Assembly: GCA_037975125.1 (NCBI GenBank) | Contig: CM075862.1 | Location: forward strand, 39,317,524 to 39,381,523 | DNA from: Latrodectus hesperus | Lineage: Eukaryota > Arthropoda > Arachnida > Araneae > Theridiidae | Length of the DNA stretch: 64,000 bases | Direction of reading: 5' to 3' | Shown here: piece by piece, positions 23,260 to 36,108 of the stretch | How positions within the stretch are numbered: position 1 is the first letter of the stretch | Layout of the letters: each line of letters opens with the position of its first letter | The notes under the pieces: model-generated | Databases searched by the model: none | The model's input: only the letters and a program-made list of their open reading frames with translations | What the model was told of the DNA's origin: nothing | Translations under genes and position numbers: made by a program

Positions 23260-24090
23260 TTCCTGGAACCTTCCTGTACGTGTACCTTTCTGGGGCTTGA
23301 GCACAGCCACCAGGCGCGTCGGAAAGTGGTAGATAGCCGAATGTCCTGTGGGAATGACAGGATAGCCTTGAATATAGAATCAGAGGCCACGAACCAGCTC
23401 CGTAAACCCTGGTGTTATGCGATCCGTGCCTAGGGCTAATTGGCACCGCGGTATTGGTGTCTTAACGGAGCCTCTAGTTGCTTGGCGAACTTCTAGAGTA
23501 ATTTGCCTTGCCCAGTAACTCAGGCAATGCTGGGTGGACTTATATTACCTGAGCTTTTTAATTGTTATCTTGTGGCTGAAAAGACACAAGAAATAACAAA
23601 CCTTTCTGCATTTGCAGGTGAAGCCTCTAAAGTAGACCTTGCTGAAAAAGACAAGGGAACTCAGAGGCAATCTTGTAAAGGGGCAGCAATGAATCCTTCA
23701 CTTGAGGTAGAAATGCCTCTAAACCACCTTCTTCTGGTGAAAGTCAGGAAGCTATTCCTAGCATGACTGACTTTCTGACCAGATGGGACTATTTCAGCAA
23801 GACCTTATCTGCTGGAAATGTCATATGCAAGAGGAAACGGCAGTGCATGTCATTTACGAATGTGAGGCTCTTGCCCTCCCTAAATTAACTTCTTTAGGCT
23901 TCATCCATACTATAGAATTGCACCTAGACTCCATTAAAGGGTTATCAGACTTTATTAGTAAAGTGGGTGACACGAGCAACTGGAACTAGGAAACATTGGG
24001 TTTGGAGTTAATGGTACAAAATGCTGATAAAAGCAGAGGTGCCCAATGACATACAAACTCAATTTTAAGAAGAAGAAGAAGAAGTAAGAA
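23260..24090 (+). mobile_element. 3' end of a non-LTR retrotransposon (LINE)
   Basis: A GC-richer block ends in a (GAA)n tail at 24,067-24,084. The frame 23,783-23,989 (68 codons) carries CWKCHMQEETAVHVIYEC, a CX2C...HX4C cysteine/histidine motif typical of the extreme C-terminus of Jockey/R1-like pol proteins. No RT domain remains, so this is a 5'-truncated copy, the normal fate of LINE insertions. The segment 23,270-23,500 (including ATTGGCACCGCGGTATTGGT) may be the untranslated part or a second element. The frame at 23,503-23,766 has no recognisable domain. Confidence 0.6.
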
Positions 24091-25560
24091 ATTTCAGGAA
24101 TTGGATTTATCAAAGTTTTAGCTTAAAGTAAGTTAAATGAAATAAAAAGGAAGAGAAAAATTAGGAATTGTGGAATAGTTTTGCAATAATTTGTTTCTTT
24201 TAAACAAGAGCATATCAAAGTTATAGCATTTTTTATTAGTTGTGAAAGCGAAAAACAGTTTTAAAACCTCGTAAAATATTTATTATGCAATTAAGTATAT
24301 TTTCTTGTATTCATATGCAAATTAGTAGCATAAATGTAAACAAATCTGTACCTCTATGTAAATGCTGAAAAGCATCTCTCTCTTTTCTCTCTTTATCTTT
24401 TTTTCTATCTCTCTCTCTCTCTCTCTTTCCTTCATTTCTTTCTCGTTAGTTAGTTTGTTATGACTTTAATCACTATAATAAGGACTGCTTGAAAAGTTTG
24501 ACATTGATACATTCATATTTATAAGACTACATAATCGTTTAGCTGCAATGGCGACTCTAACAGCTAATAGCAATTTTAAAATTTACTATTCCAAAGATTT
24601 TTTTATCAGTACCATCTTATATTCAAAACTAGTTAAAAATGCCTTTGTAGACTGCATCTGAAGCTCAAAGTTCAGAAAAAGGATGAAATACTTCTGAACA
24701 TTTATATAATTGCTTATGGGATGTATAAGCTTACTTTATGAAATCATGGCCATGTGTAAAAGAAAATATTTTACACATAACCATGAAAATATATTCTGTC
24801 ATGGAAAGGAATATATTTCATATACCAAAATCAAAATAAAATCCTAAATTCTCAAAGTCAAAACCCTTTGATTCAAATACCCAGGTTTTATGAAATACCC
24901 TTATATTTATATTTCCTTCATTAAATACTCTTATATTAGTTTGGGAAAAAAGAAATCTATTACTTTTGAGTGAATTTCAAAACTATTTAACGTGTTTAGA
25001 ATTCGCTTTGTGGAAATGGCATAAGACTGTTTTATTATTGTAGATATTTTTCTTCTTGGGGATCTTTAACTCCACATGTTACCACATATTTGCTGAAAAT
25101 ATAGCATTTTACTTACTTGAAATATCAGGTGTATTTGTTATCTCTAGAGATTATCAATAAATTTATAAATTCCAAAATGTCTAATCTTTAATATCACAAT
25201 TTATTAATGTTTGTACCATTGTTAGCAATATTCGCTAAACTTACATTGGCCTCCAAAAGCCATGGAACAACCGTAGTTTTGATGTTAATTTGAAAATGAA
25301 TTAATGTAGAAACATAAAGTTAGGCTGACATGTGCACAAAAAAGGAATAAATTAATTGCAATATAGAAGTTTACATAGGAAATTTGCATAACTAAATAAA
25401 CGATTTACAAGAAAAAAGCTATTTTGCCGGAAAAGTCCATTTTTGGAAAAAAGAATAATCACAGTTTTAAGCGGTAAGATATCATAGAAACATAACAAAA
25501 AAGAGTTTTAATAAAAGAAAAGAATACCCCTTGCGAGAATGCCTTGGCGTCATCGACTTT
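24091..25560. other. AT-rich region with a (CT)n tract at 24,406-24,427
   Basis: Nothing else is recognised. The tract is an imperfect CT microsatellite. Confidence 0.6.
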
Positions 25561-25599
25561 CCTTGTTGTCAATTAAATTGTTGGTTACTAAAATGGAAG

Positions 25600-26210
25600 C
25601 GAAGACCAGACATGGAGAAAGCTGTTTTTCATCTCCCCTACAGATCTTGGAGGACGACTTATGGCAGTAACCCACAGATGCTCTATAGAATTCAGAACTA
25701 GAAATCAAGCTGACCATTTCATTCACTTCAAACCTAAACCCTCAAAGAATTCTTCTACAACTTAAACTCAAACTCAATGAGGTCGTTTGTTATTCATCAG
25801 AATGAAGTCATTTCCAACTGAAACGGTATATGGGCGGACATATGTGGATCAAGGATTTAATCCCAATACCCAATCATAGCTCCTTCCTGGAACACAACCA
25901 AGGTCGGTGAGACCACAAGATCACTACCCAAACCGTTATTCCATTACCAGGGTAACTATTTTCCCACAGTGTTTGATTGATGGTATCTGGGGCTTTGTTC
26001 CTTCCAAATCAGCACACATTCTGAATCTCTTTTACAGGTGAGTCTAGACTTGTTTGTAAAAAGTGCAGAAGTCCATTGCTGTCTGATCCAGAAAACGTAT
26101 TCTTTGGCCCAAAATAACCTGGCCGTTTTCTGTTGTCCAGTGCGGGAGCACATACAATTGTTCGCTTTGCCCAGAGACCTGCATAGTTAAACAGCAAAGA
26201 GACCTGCCTT
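25600..26210 (-). pseudogene. Tc1-like transposase fossil (DD34E type)
   Basis: Minus-strand pieces in changing frames line up with a Tc1-type transposase. First comes a LWAKRTIVCAP segment near 26,190. Then LFTNKSRLTCKRDSECVLIWKE at about 26,060-25,995 (split here: FTNKSR, then CKRDSECVLIW) has Asn in place of the usual first catalytic Asp. FILMNNKRPH at about 25,815-25,775 has Asn at the second catalytic Asp. Finally LNSIEHLW at about 25,695 keeps the third acid. At least two frameshifts and several stops separate these. Two catalytic acids are lost, so the copy is dead. Inverted ends were not found. Confidence 0.8.
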
Positions 26211-28231
26211 CACTCCGTATTTGAGAATTTTCTCCTCCCTAAAGCTACAGAAGAGTCTGTAACAAATTGTGGTACAGAAATGCTCCTTAGGACTGAAAGA
26301 GTGTTGTGCTGGTGTTGTAGCTCGTGGTCGAGCTGAAATATGTTTTCTTGACACAGAATCTTTGGTTTGGAATATTGATTACAGATGCTGGACTACACCA
26401 TGAGACATATTATGGCACCTAGAGCCATCAGCCTGTTTCCATTTCTATCCATCCGACCAGTGAGGAAAATGGGACGCTACCTTAACGAAACGGGCAAATG
26501 GCTTCTCTCAGACATTTCAGGACCTCACTGAATATCCTCTACAAATCGGCTACAAAAGTTGAAAGTCGACAAAAGTTATACAAGTAATTACGAAAACCAG
26601 TTGTTTGTGTGTGAACCTGTATTTTTCTCTCACTCACGAATAATTGTACTTTTCTATCAAAAAAAGTAGTAGTTAGCGTTTTTGCATAAATTTATATAAG
26701 TTCACTTTTATTATTTAAACATCATTTTAGTTGTTAATTATAATCATTAAATAAATTAAATTATATATCAGTGTCATTTTTAGTGAGCTTCGAGAAACAT
26801 GTTATTCCTCAATTTTTGAGAACCAGTATATATTTTCCCAAATTTTTTATCAAGGGTCTACTTCACTTACCCGTAATTTCGTTACTTTCATATTATTTAA
26901 TAAAATGTTCCATTAAAGCATGTTTGTCGATCTTTAGATTGGAAAGGAATACAAGATTCTAGAGTAAAAAGAAAACATTAAGCCTTAAGATAAAACAATC
27001 GATATTCTAAATGATCTCAGGACCAGCCCAATAACAACCATTACAACAAAATCAAGAATCATTTTTCTTTTAAATTTGTAAAAAATCTTGAATTAATTGT
27101 CCTGTCCTATTTACGAGATAAGGAAAACACAGAAATGTATCATTATACGATCAATTAATCTTTCGATCAGAAAAATAATCACATTATGTCAGACATCCAA
27201 GAATTCCTATGATACTATTAGTTGAACTGGAAGAAAAGCGAAGTTTAATTCAAGTATTCTCTTTCTGTGAAAATAAGAAGCAGCATATGTTTAATGAAAA
27301 TGGCGAGATTATGTATGTCAAGAAAAAATTTCTATTGTTGACTATGTTTATAACATTTTAGATATTGAATAGAATATTTTTAGAATATATAAACCATGAA
27401 TAATTTGTTTGATTTTCTCAATCCACTTTGGTTCAATTTTCAACAATCAGTGAAAAATTGAGGAAAGAAGCAACTAAATTATATTTTATAAAATTAATGC
27501 TTATATACTTAAACAAAGAGAAATTGTTGAGTGAAAATTATAAATAATGTTTTATACAAAAGTATTCGTCAATTTGATTGATGTGTTTAAAAATCTACTC
27601 ATAAAGAAAGAAAGTGAGTTAAATAAACTATCTTTTTTGATAGTTTATATTTAACATTTTTCAATTTTTGTCGCCAAATAAAATAGCCAAAAATATAAGG
27701 ACTGCTATATTTGGCAATAAATATGTGTAATTTTAAGATAATTAAGATCTGAAGCTGGATTGCTATTGATAATGCTAAATTAATGCATTATTATTTACAC
27801 AAGTGATAGTTTTGGTATACGTGCAAAATAGTCTAGTACCTTGTACCAACAATATCTTGTTTGAATTAATAAACGGAATTAGATCTTTTGCACAAGAGTA
27901 ATTGATTATCTTGTTTTGAAATTTATCTTATTAGGAAATATCAGCTCTTCTAAAGCTTATATACAAGACCAGAAATGAAGATTTCTATCTAATAAGTACT
28001 GAAAGTTTTCTTCGGAATTTTAGTTTCTAATGAAAAGTGTATCTTCGAAAACTAAATGTCATTAAAACTGCCACAGAAATTTAACTGGATAACAATATTG
28101 TAATCATATCTCTAGGGAATAAATTAGCTTCATGGTTATCTTTCGAAATCATTGTATAATAATTTCCTTTAAAAAGGTCTTTGAGATTTATAAACTATAA
28201 TTTCAAAACTTCCATATTATTCCATCAATTC
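26211..28231. other. Region with no gene recognised
   Basis: 26,211-26,580 is GC-richer and may be the outer part of the Tc1-like fossil. The rest is AT-rich and featureless. Confidence 0.5.
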
Positions 28232-28300
28232 TTAACACCAAAAAGAATATGCGGTAATAAATACAAATATTCTAAATGAATATAGTTTTTTTGGTGTTAA
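28232..28300. repeat. Small hairpin, 13-bp arms
   Basis: TTAACACCAAAAA (28,232-28,244) pairs with 28,288-28,300. An inner AGAATAT/ATATTCT pair adds to the fold. This could be a small MITE relic. Confidence 0.7.
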
Positions 28301-31300
28301 AACATAGTATATATAAATATGTTGTGGTTCTACACTAAAATCTTCATCTCATTTTATATGATTCTGATTAATACTAGCTAGCAAATCACAAACTTTAACT
28401 TTTCTAAATATGAGGGAAAAGACAAAGTATTAAACTATCTAACAAATAAAATAGAAACTTTATTTTTTTTTCATATTTCAATTTCTAGAGCACCACATTT
28501 ACAGGAAGCTAACCATAAAATAAAAATTTGCATACACTAAAAATAAAAGTTATATATCTGAAATGGCTCATTTGCTGTGGTAACTAAATTGCTATATTTG
28601 GCGACATTTTTTTATCGCGGAAATGGTTGACGTGATAATACGTATGGGTATCATTATTTTCTCATTAAAAAAATTTTATTCGTCGATTCAGAGCTCGATA
28701 GAAATGTTTATATAAAACTTAAATATTTTGTATCATTCACACATTAAATATGTTGGGATAGTTATTTACTTTGCTCATTCATGATTCCATGTCAATTAAG
28801 ATTTTATTTCATTAACTTAAAAACTTTATTTTTGCTTGTAATTAATTTGATCAGTATGAAAGAAAATAGTTTGCATAAGCATTTCATTTATTCATGAATG
28901 AAATAACAAGGAATATGATATCTTACCTTGTACTAAAAAAACTGCATGACAAACCAAGGAAATTAAATATTTACAATCTAAACAAAAAAAAAGTGTACTT
29001 AAAGAAATTTACGGGCTTCGCGATAAATAGCCAATGATAGTCACTAAACCTTCATTGTAAAAGACGGCCATTTCGGGTCATTTTTAAGGTTTCGTTGAAT
29101 CACACTATTTTTTTGTGGTAAAAGTTAGTCGAATGCGTTAAGAATGATCCACAGTATATAATATATTCGGGCTGCTTATAAATCTGAAAATCTCGAAAGA
29201 GCAGGGTATCATCAAATGACCGTAAATAACAAATATTACTTTATGGATCTAATTAAGAACGCAGACTCTTAAAATTTTGCGTATATACGCAAAATATTGA
29301 AACTGAAGTCCACAAAATGGAGGAATGAAAGATAAGTATTTACTACTTCCCTTCATATCAAGCTGAATTTATTTGTCGATAAAATATTAATACTAAATTC
29401 AATCTAGACTATTGAATATTTTCAAAGTATGGTTGCCCGAACATAATTTCTTTTTGCCTTGGTGACAAATTTGGTGCAGGATGGGGCTTGCAAAGACACG
29501 TGAATACCAAAAAAAGTTCCATTCTTGGAATACGTTTGTGGTGATGAATTCGAATATTATTGCCGAGAATTTTTGAATAAATTGATGAAAGGGATTAATT
29601 TAAGAATCAATTATCCAGTCCAGAGTTACATTTTATCCTAACAGTAAATATACAAATTCTTCAAATAATTCTTAGAGTGCTATTTATTTCATGTGTGTGT
29701 GTGTCAAACCAGTTGTGGTGGGGCATGGTTACAAATCGGAAAACCTATAACTAGCTTTAGTTGTAAAATTATTATTTGGTAAAATAAACATATTTCTTGT
29801 TGTCTATAACGGTATTTGCTATTTATTGAATGTATTCAAAAAGTTATTTGGTATCATAAAATGAGATCTCTCCAACAGGTAGGCTGAAAATGTAGAATGT
29901 GACGAGAAAAGTTTGAAAATCCTATAGTTAAAAATCTTTATTAAATGTTCAAGTCGGGAATCCCTTAATTCATGTTCCAGAGTGCATCTGAAGTTTATTG
30001 GGAAAGACGAAAACACATTCGCTTTTCGGTGAGCAAAAATAAAAAACATAAGGCGTGAATAAAAAAATAAAAGCAAACAGCAAATATAATAATAATATAA
30101 AACAGCAAAATAGTTTTAAAAACAACATGTAAGAATGTAGAAAAATGGATGGATCCAATATTCTCCTACCATAGTTTTATACATAATTTTTCTTTATTGC
30201 CAAAGAACATGTATAAATTAAAAGATAGATTATTATAGGAAGAATGAAAACACATCCCTCTGTTCCTGTAGGGTGCTAAGTTCAGAACGGTATATATTGC
30301 GGTAAAAGCACTTTTACAGTGCATTCAAATTAGAGTTTGTTAAAATACAAACGCTGTCTTCGAATTTCGGAAATTAAGTTCAGTTATTGCTTTAAGTTAG
30401 CCAGAATCCAATATTCAGAGATAAAAAAAATTTTCCACACACATTTAGAGTACAGCCGTTCTTGATCAATATTAGGCTGGCAAATAGAATAAGGATTTTA
30501 TCTAAATGCATTGCAATTATTTCGTGCAATCGAATTACAGGTTTGACCATGAATATGATATGGGTAAAATGATCTGCCAGTATGCGACAAGCGTCAGCAT
30601 TCAAAGTACACATATAGGCCTGCCAACGAATTTTATTGTGTGAGTGAAAGTAAATAATATAAGCAATTTTAATCTCAGACAAATTAAACATGTTTGCAAA
30701 ACAGGTTGGTTTGTGATTCTGTGTTATTCTATGATCAGGCCAAACTCAATCAGAACCTGCAGTCTAAAATAGGTTATCAACTGCTAGCTTAAGTATCCCT
30801 CTAAAACGGCAATTAAAATTTTTTTATTTAATACCTCTCTTCGGCATCTTATCAAATAGTAGACGAATAGCCTAATAAAATGATGAGTAAGCCATAAAAA
30901 AATTAAAATTATCAACAGTAGAGTTGTCTTCAAGAGAAACTTTAAAACAGTGAGACAATGCCTGAAGTGGTCACCATGTATGTTCCATCTGTAGGCAGCA
31001 ACTTGGTGATATCAATTGCCTTCACGTGGTGCACTCTATTTAAATTAAACCACTGATAAACTTTACAAGTAACCCATACTAATGATGAAGTAAAGTTAGA
31101 ATTAAAAGCAAGCGTAAAGTCGAATGTTTGATGTTAGTGATTTGCTGAGCATACCGTTTAGCATTGTGGTTAGACTTACTGATAACTCAGAAGATTAATA
31201 TAATATGAAAAAATATGAGATTCTAAATCAGTGATTGATGCACAGGATGTCAAAAGCATAAATAACAAGCAAAACCTCACTTCATATTGCAGCAAATAGT

Positions 31301-31916
31301 ATCTCAAGTTGTTGATTCGGTTAATGCGTGTTAGAGTATTACAGTGACTAAAACAACATGATGATAGCAACTAATAAATTACAGCATAATCTACTGCTAA
31401 CGACAACACACTGTTAACAACATAAATACGCCAAAACACATTAGGATCGGATTTAAGACTAGAAAATACACAAGTTCATAAATTAAGGATAATTCAGAAG
31501 CACACGGTAATCAAATGCGAAAGGGAAAATCCCTCTTATAATATCATATACATGGTCAACCATTATATACAAATCAAAGGAATGCACCTGATGCCACAAT
31601 GACAAGAACGTTAGAGAGGCGTATATATAAGGACCTGAGGCAAAGAAAGAAACGTGCTCGTAATCTTTCCATACCTTGCTCGCATAGGTATGATGCAGAG
31701 GACACATATAGATGTTTTACGTAGTACAATTATCTGCCACCTGGAATGCTGACGTATGCAGATGGCATTAGGCGAGAAACACGGAATCACCCAAAATGTC
31801 ACCTTTAGATTGCGGCAATAATTTCATGATGATGTAATTGTCAGTATATATTACAGTACAGGTCACCCCGAGTGGCAACACTGAATCACGACCAGTATTT
31901 CTTAGTAATCTCCAAA
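28301..31916. other. Intergenic sequence, nothing recognised
   Basis: From about 30.2 to 31.8 kb the sequence is more complex and has many short minus-strand frames (up to 99 codons at 30,392-30,691), but none shows a known domain, codon bias or splice structure that I can defend. I saw no RNA gene. Confidence 0.5.
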
Positions 31917-32119
31917 AGAAACAGACGGGCGTAGGAGTGTGGGTTCGATTCCCACCGTGGCCCTGGGTGTTTTCTTCGTTATTCTTCTGTGGTTGTACAT
32001 CTGTCATTGTGCTATTTGTCCTATTATCGACGAAGACTTACAAGTGGATCTCAAGATTCAAGCATACAAGTCTGAAAATATATGTATGTAATAAATAAAA
32101 TAAAAATAGAAACAGACGG
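31917..32119 (+). mobile_element. 5'-truncated tRNA-derived SINE with a target-site duplication
   Basis: AGAAACAGACGG is repeated exactly at 31,917-31,928 and 32,108-32,119. The 179-bp insert starts just before a B-box-like GTGGGTTCGATTCCCAC and ends in an AATAAATAAAATAAAAAT tail. The A-box half of the tRNA-like head is missing, which fits 5' truncation during LINE-mediated insertion. Its body differs from the two SINE families elsewhere in the window. Confidence 0.82.
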
Positions 32120-32224
32120 AGCACAGCAGTGGAACTGTCACGTCAGCTATCATCAGCCATGGGAACAAATATTTCAATGGAAACTTTTTATATATATTTG
32201 AGACAGTAGGTCTATATGCTCGTA

Positions 32225-32910
32225 GGCTTGTCAGATGTATTCCACTAATGGCAACTCAATGTCGCCATTGGTTAGCCTGGAGTAGAGAACATACAATTTG
32301 GACACTGTCATAGTGAGTTAGTGTTATATTTTCCGTCAAGACGAGGATTAGCTTGCAGTCGAATTCACGTCGAGCCTTCACATGAGAACGCCAAGTTCCC
32401 AGTACAACTGAAGCAACATCATTGATTTCCAACGTTACGATGGTGAAGAAGTGCTCGTTTTGGGAGGCATTATACTAAGCTCTAGAATAGATCTGCATGT
32501 TGAAATCTTTACCGTGACAGGCCAAATTTATCGGAACATCATTCTGGAACAACATGTCCGTTTGTTTACCGGTACCGTGGGGGCTGAATTTATGTTTATG
32601 GAGGGCAACGCCCGTCCTCACCGTTTGAACATCGTCAAAGACTGCCTGCCTTCAATCGGAGTACATCATCCATATGAAATGGCTGCCATCCTCACAGATT
32701 TGAATTCAATGGAGCATGAGTAAGACATATTTGGCCAACAAATCGCAACCCATCAACCACTGTCTATATCTGTACCAGACTTTCAGAGAGCATTACTTGC
32801 TGATTGGAGTTCTCAGCCCCAAGTCCAGTTCCATAATGTAATTCTCAGCATGTCTCGACGTTGTATGGACTATATATCTTTGTATGAGATACATACAACG
32901 TATTAACCAT
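32225..32910 (+). pseudogene. Tc1-like transposase fossil, second family
   Basis: Plus-strand pieces resemble a Tc1-type catalytic domain. RHWLAWSREH lies near 32,262, followed by KTRISLQSNSRR near 32,335, with the first catalytic Asp region altered. After a frameshift near 32,440, the frame 32,451-32,723 (90 codons) has GGIILSSRIDLHV and then MEGNARPH near residue 51, where the family has Asp before the NARPH box. A DLNSMEHE box follows. The C-terminal region continues past the stop at 32,723 to about 32,905. The altered catalytic positions and breaks mean it is inactive. No inverted ends were identified. Confidence 0.8.
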
Positions 32911-33170
32911 GATTCCAACAACGTACTGTTTTGTTGTTGTAAGGGTAATATGTGGTGCAAATGCTCCAAGGATCTATAATCATGGCTTATATGTCTAGTA
33001 GAAATACAGTATCTCTTTCATTCTTTCTTATTTCTTTAATATATGGGCTTTATGAATAAATCATGTTTGTTTTATTTCTAAACTTTTAGTTGCCGGTTTC
33101 AGCATTATCCTTAATTTATGAACATGTGTGTATTCTACGTTGATGAGCTTCACTATACAGAGATTGAAAT
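32911..33170. other. Nothing recognised
   Basis: Moderately AT-rich flank of the Tc1-like fossil. Confidence 0.5.
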
Positions 33171-33174
33171 TGAA

Positions 33175-33430
33175 TTGCTAGTTCTCTGGGCTTTCTACTG
33201 AGCTCTACATGAGTTCGACTCCTAATTCGAGCCTGATATGTAATTGCTCTATATCCACTTTAAGTTACATACATTGACCTTCCTGATTAAATTAATCGGA
33301 TAACCCTAGTGGAACTGATCTTCATATGAAAAACGTGGGATTCCCAATGATTTTGATGGGATCCTGTTCTCAGTGGCTGGGTCTACTTTCCATTCCACAA
33401 CTATTGAACAGTTAAAAATGTAAGGCGCGT
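33175..33430 (+). mobile_element. Possible degenerate tRNA-like SINE
   Basis: A B-box-like GAGTTCGACTCCT at about 33,211 sits in a GC-richer block running to about 33,430. No clear A box, tail or target duplication was found. Confidence 0.3.
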
Positions 33431-34854
33431 TTCTTATTTCTGCACATACATCTGTCGGAGCGTAAGCTTGGAAATTTGCAGGATCTTACCGCTTACGTAT
33501 ATTAATACTGTTCATAATCTATGCGAAATCTTCTAAGGAGGTTGCAGAAGATGTTTACACACTTTACAATGACTTTCAGCAATTAGACTATCAGTTAGTT
33601 ATGAGGAGCTATAACAAGCCTTGAACATAATTACAAATTTGTTAAGGAGAAGAAAATTAGACTATTTAAAAATATTTAGAAAATAAGACATTTGCTAAGG
33701 CAGAATTAAAATATTAATTGATATTTTTACTAAACATTTTTAACATTTAACATTATTTTAAAAAGATTATTAAAACATTTTTAATTTATCTTAAAGGTCA
33801 GATATATTTCTTATAAAAATAATAAGTTTTAATTTAAAAGTTTTGAGAATGAAATACTTCTACGTATTTATTTTTTATTCTAATTTTAAAAACAATTATT
33901 TGAACACTTGTAAAAATTCATTTTTTGTTTTTCAGTGCAGTCAAGTGGTAAATTAAACATGTTTAAATCTCGAGTAAAAGTTTTCACTGAACATTTTTCT
34001 TTTTATTTTCATAATACATTCTGTAAGCTTTGAAAATACAAAAATCCTTTATAACATATTATTTGTTAACATTAAATTTAATATTTTAACTGCCGAATAG
34101 AAATGTTTTCATTAGAAGTTATAGTGCTACATAGCTATGAAGAATTATAAAAGATTATTCATAAAGAGGGAAAATGTATGTCATCTATTTAATCTTCCAC
34201 ATTTTTAATTTCCTGTGTTTCAACCATTCCGCAAAATTTATTTACCGCGGTTTCTGTTGTGAAACTAAATTGCGCGCAATTTAATTACACAGCGATATTA
34301 TGTGTGCGTGTGTGTTGAAAACTTTCAATTACTTTATATCAAAAATAGTTCATATAAATTGATTTAATTATACTTATTTACTCTATTGGATACTGAAACA
34401 TTTTTCATAGTTTTCTCGTATCCGAGATAACTAATTTGCTGCATTGATTATATCAGCGTTCATCAAAGTGGTGGTCCACAAGAAATTTTCGCTGGTTCCC
34501 AGAAAATTGTGGAATATATTTATTCATCACGTTAAGTTATATTTTAAGATGCATTGAAACATAATTCAGTTCATAATAATGCTTGAAAAGTTATAAAAAC
34601 GCTACTTCATAAAAAAAAGTATCGCCATTTCACAGAACAACCGTGTCTTACTGCTGTAGTTGCATTGTTTTAACTAGATGTTTTGTCTTTTCTTGCGCGT
34701 TTCACACTCTTCTAATGTTTCACTCTCCTGTATGTCGATATCAGCTCAAACATTTAAAGGTGGTCTTACGTATTGAGTTCAATATAAAATATATTCAATA
34801 TATTAGTTGAATTATTACGGAAGTCTTTGTGGTTATTATTATCATTATTGTCCA
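33431..34854. other. AT-rich region, nothing recognised
   Basis: No gene, RNA or clear repeat unit. Confidence 0.55.
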
Positions 34855-35055
34855 TAAAATAGTTGTTTCTTTCGTCACAGTTGAGATCCTGAGTACGCCA
34901 CTTTATTACGATTCTCATTGGTTTAAAATATTTATGACGTTAACTAATGTTTCAAACACGTCACATCGTATTGAGACAACGTTGCAAATCTGACTTGTCG
35001 ACGAATTTGCTGCCTGCCTTCAAATCACATTCTTCGAGAGGCAGCAAACAAGGCG
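34855..35055 (-). repeat. Putative LTR fragment, copy 2 (inverted relative to 9.8 kb)
   Basis: The reverse complement aligns to 9,827-10,025, sharing blocks such as CAATGAGAATCGTAATAAAG and CTCAGGATCT. Identity is roughly 80% by eye. An ORF here (34,947-35,156) is on the opposite strand to the repeat and is not considered a gene. Confidence 0.75.
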
Positions 35056-35147
35056 AAGTTCAGCATCGAATGTCTGAGAATATTGTTGAAGTTCATTTTG
35101 TTAATAAAACGATTATATTAGGAACAAAGCATCGGTTTGAGAAGCTT

Positions 35148-35192
35148 TTCCACTGATTCAAGTGGAAAAGTTTTCCACTTGAATCAGTGGAA
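35148..35192. repeat. Perfect 22-bp inverted repeat with a 1-nt spacer
   Basis: 35,148-35,169 is the exact reverse complement of 35,171-35,192. Each arm contains TTCCACTGATTCAAGTGGAA, itself nearly self-complementary. A third partial copy, TTTTCCACTGATTCAAG, follows at about 35,209-35,225. Confidence 0.93.
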
Positions 35193-36108
35193 GAAAGCTC
35201 AAGTTCCGTTTTCCACTGATTCAAGCCATTACACATGGACAGAAAACACGTGAAAAAACATCCACTTTATGGTTAGTTTAAATAAGCAACGACGATTTAA
35301 ACTAACTAATCTTTAAAAATTCCATTAATTAATAGAATTCTAAATTAATAATTGCAATTTTTTTTTTTTTTTTTTTTTTTTGTAAATCGCTATTTCTTTT
35401 ATGCCGGGTATGATCTTACATCTCATCCATGTGTATTCTTTTATTTGATATTTATTGGGAAATTTAAAATTTTACTGTGGTATATATTGAAATCTTGTTT
35501 CAAGTAAGCAAGAACATCCATCACACTAGGAATGTATAATGTTAAAAATTTGGTATACTTAAACCAATTTATATTTTGTTTTTACAGTTTTTGTTTATTT
35601 TATTATGGTTTAGGAATAAAATTGTCATAATTTGGTTACAATTAATAGTTTAATTTTGTTAACTGGGTACATTTTATGTTTCTTAGATCACAATTTTTTT
35701 AGAAATATATTTAACACATACATGTTACTGGTTTTAAAGTATGAATTCACAAGTCCGTGAAGTCAAAAAGTTAAGCGACCGATGGATTGCACTTATGGAC
35801 ATTTGTTTCAAGATATTTAAATTTCAAAATTATTTTAAAAAAATATTATTTGAAAATAGGAATTTATATATCAGAATCATTTAATACATGTAATCTAAAT
35901 ATAATAAAATATCATCTAAATCAATTTTAAAAAACAGCATTTTTAAAAAACATTTAATTTTTTCAAAATGTTAAACATTTGTTACTATTTAATTTTATAT
36001 ATTTAAAAGGAAGAGATTATTTTAGTTTTCACGGTGAATAAATTGTTCTTTAAAAAAATTTAATCAAAATACGATTTACTTTATGGTGCTATTTCATTTT
36101 ATTCTTAG
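35193..36108. other. AT-rich region with a poly(T) run at 35,358-35,381
   Basis: The T run may be the reverse-strand tail of an old retroposed copy. Nothing else is recognised. Confidence 0.5.

Noticed and set aside
30392..30691. A 99-codon minus-strand open frame
   Set aside because: No recognisable domain or splice structure. Several overlapping frames of similar length occur nearby on the same strand.
31768..32007. A 79-codon minus-strand frame
   Set aside because: It overlaps the SINE insert and reads through its B-box region antisense.
34947..35156. A 69-codon plus-strand frame
   Set aside because: It runs antisense through the dispersed repeat shared with 9.8 kb and into the palindrome, so it is not a gene.
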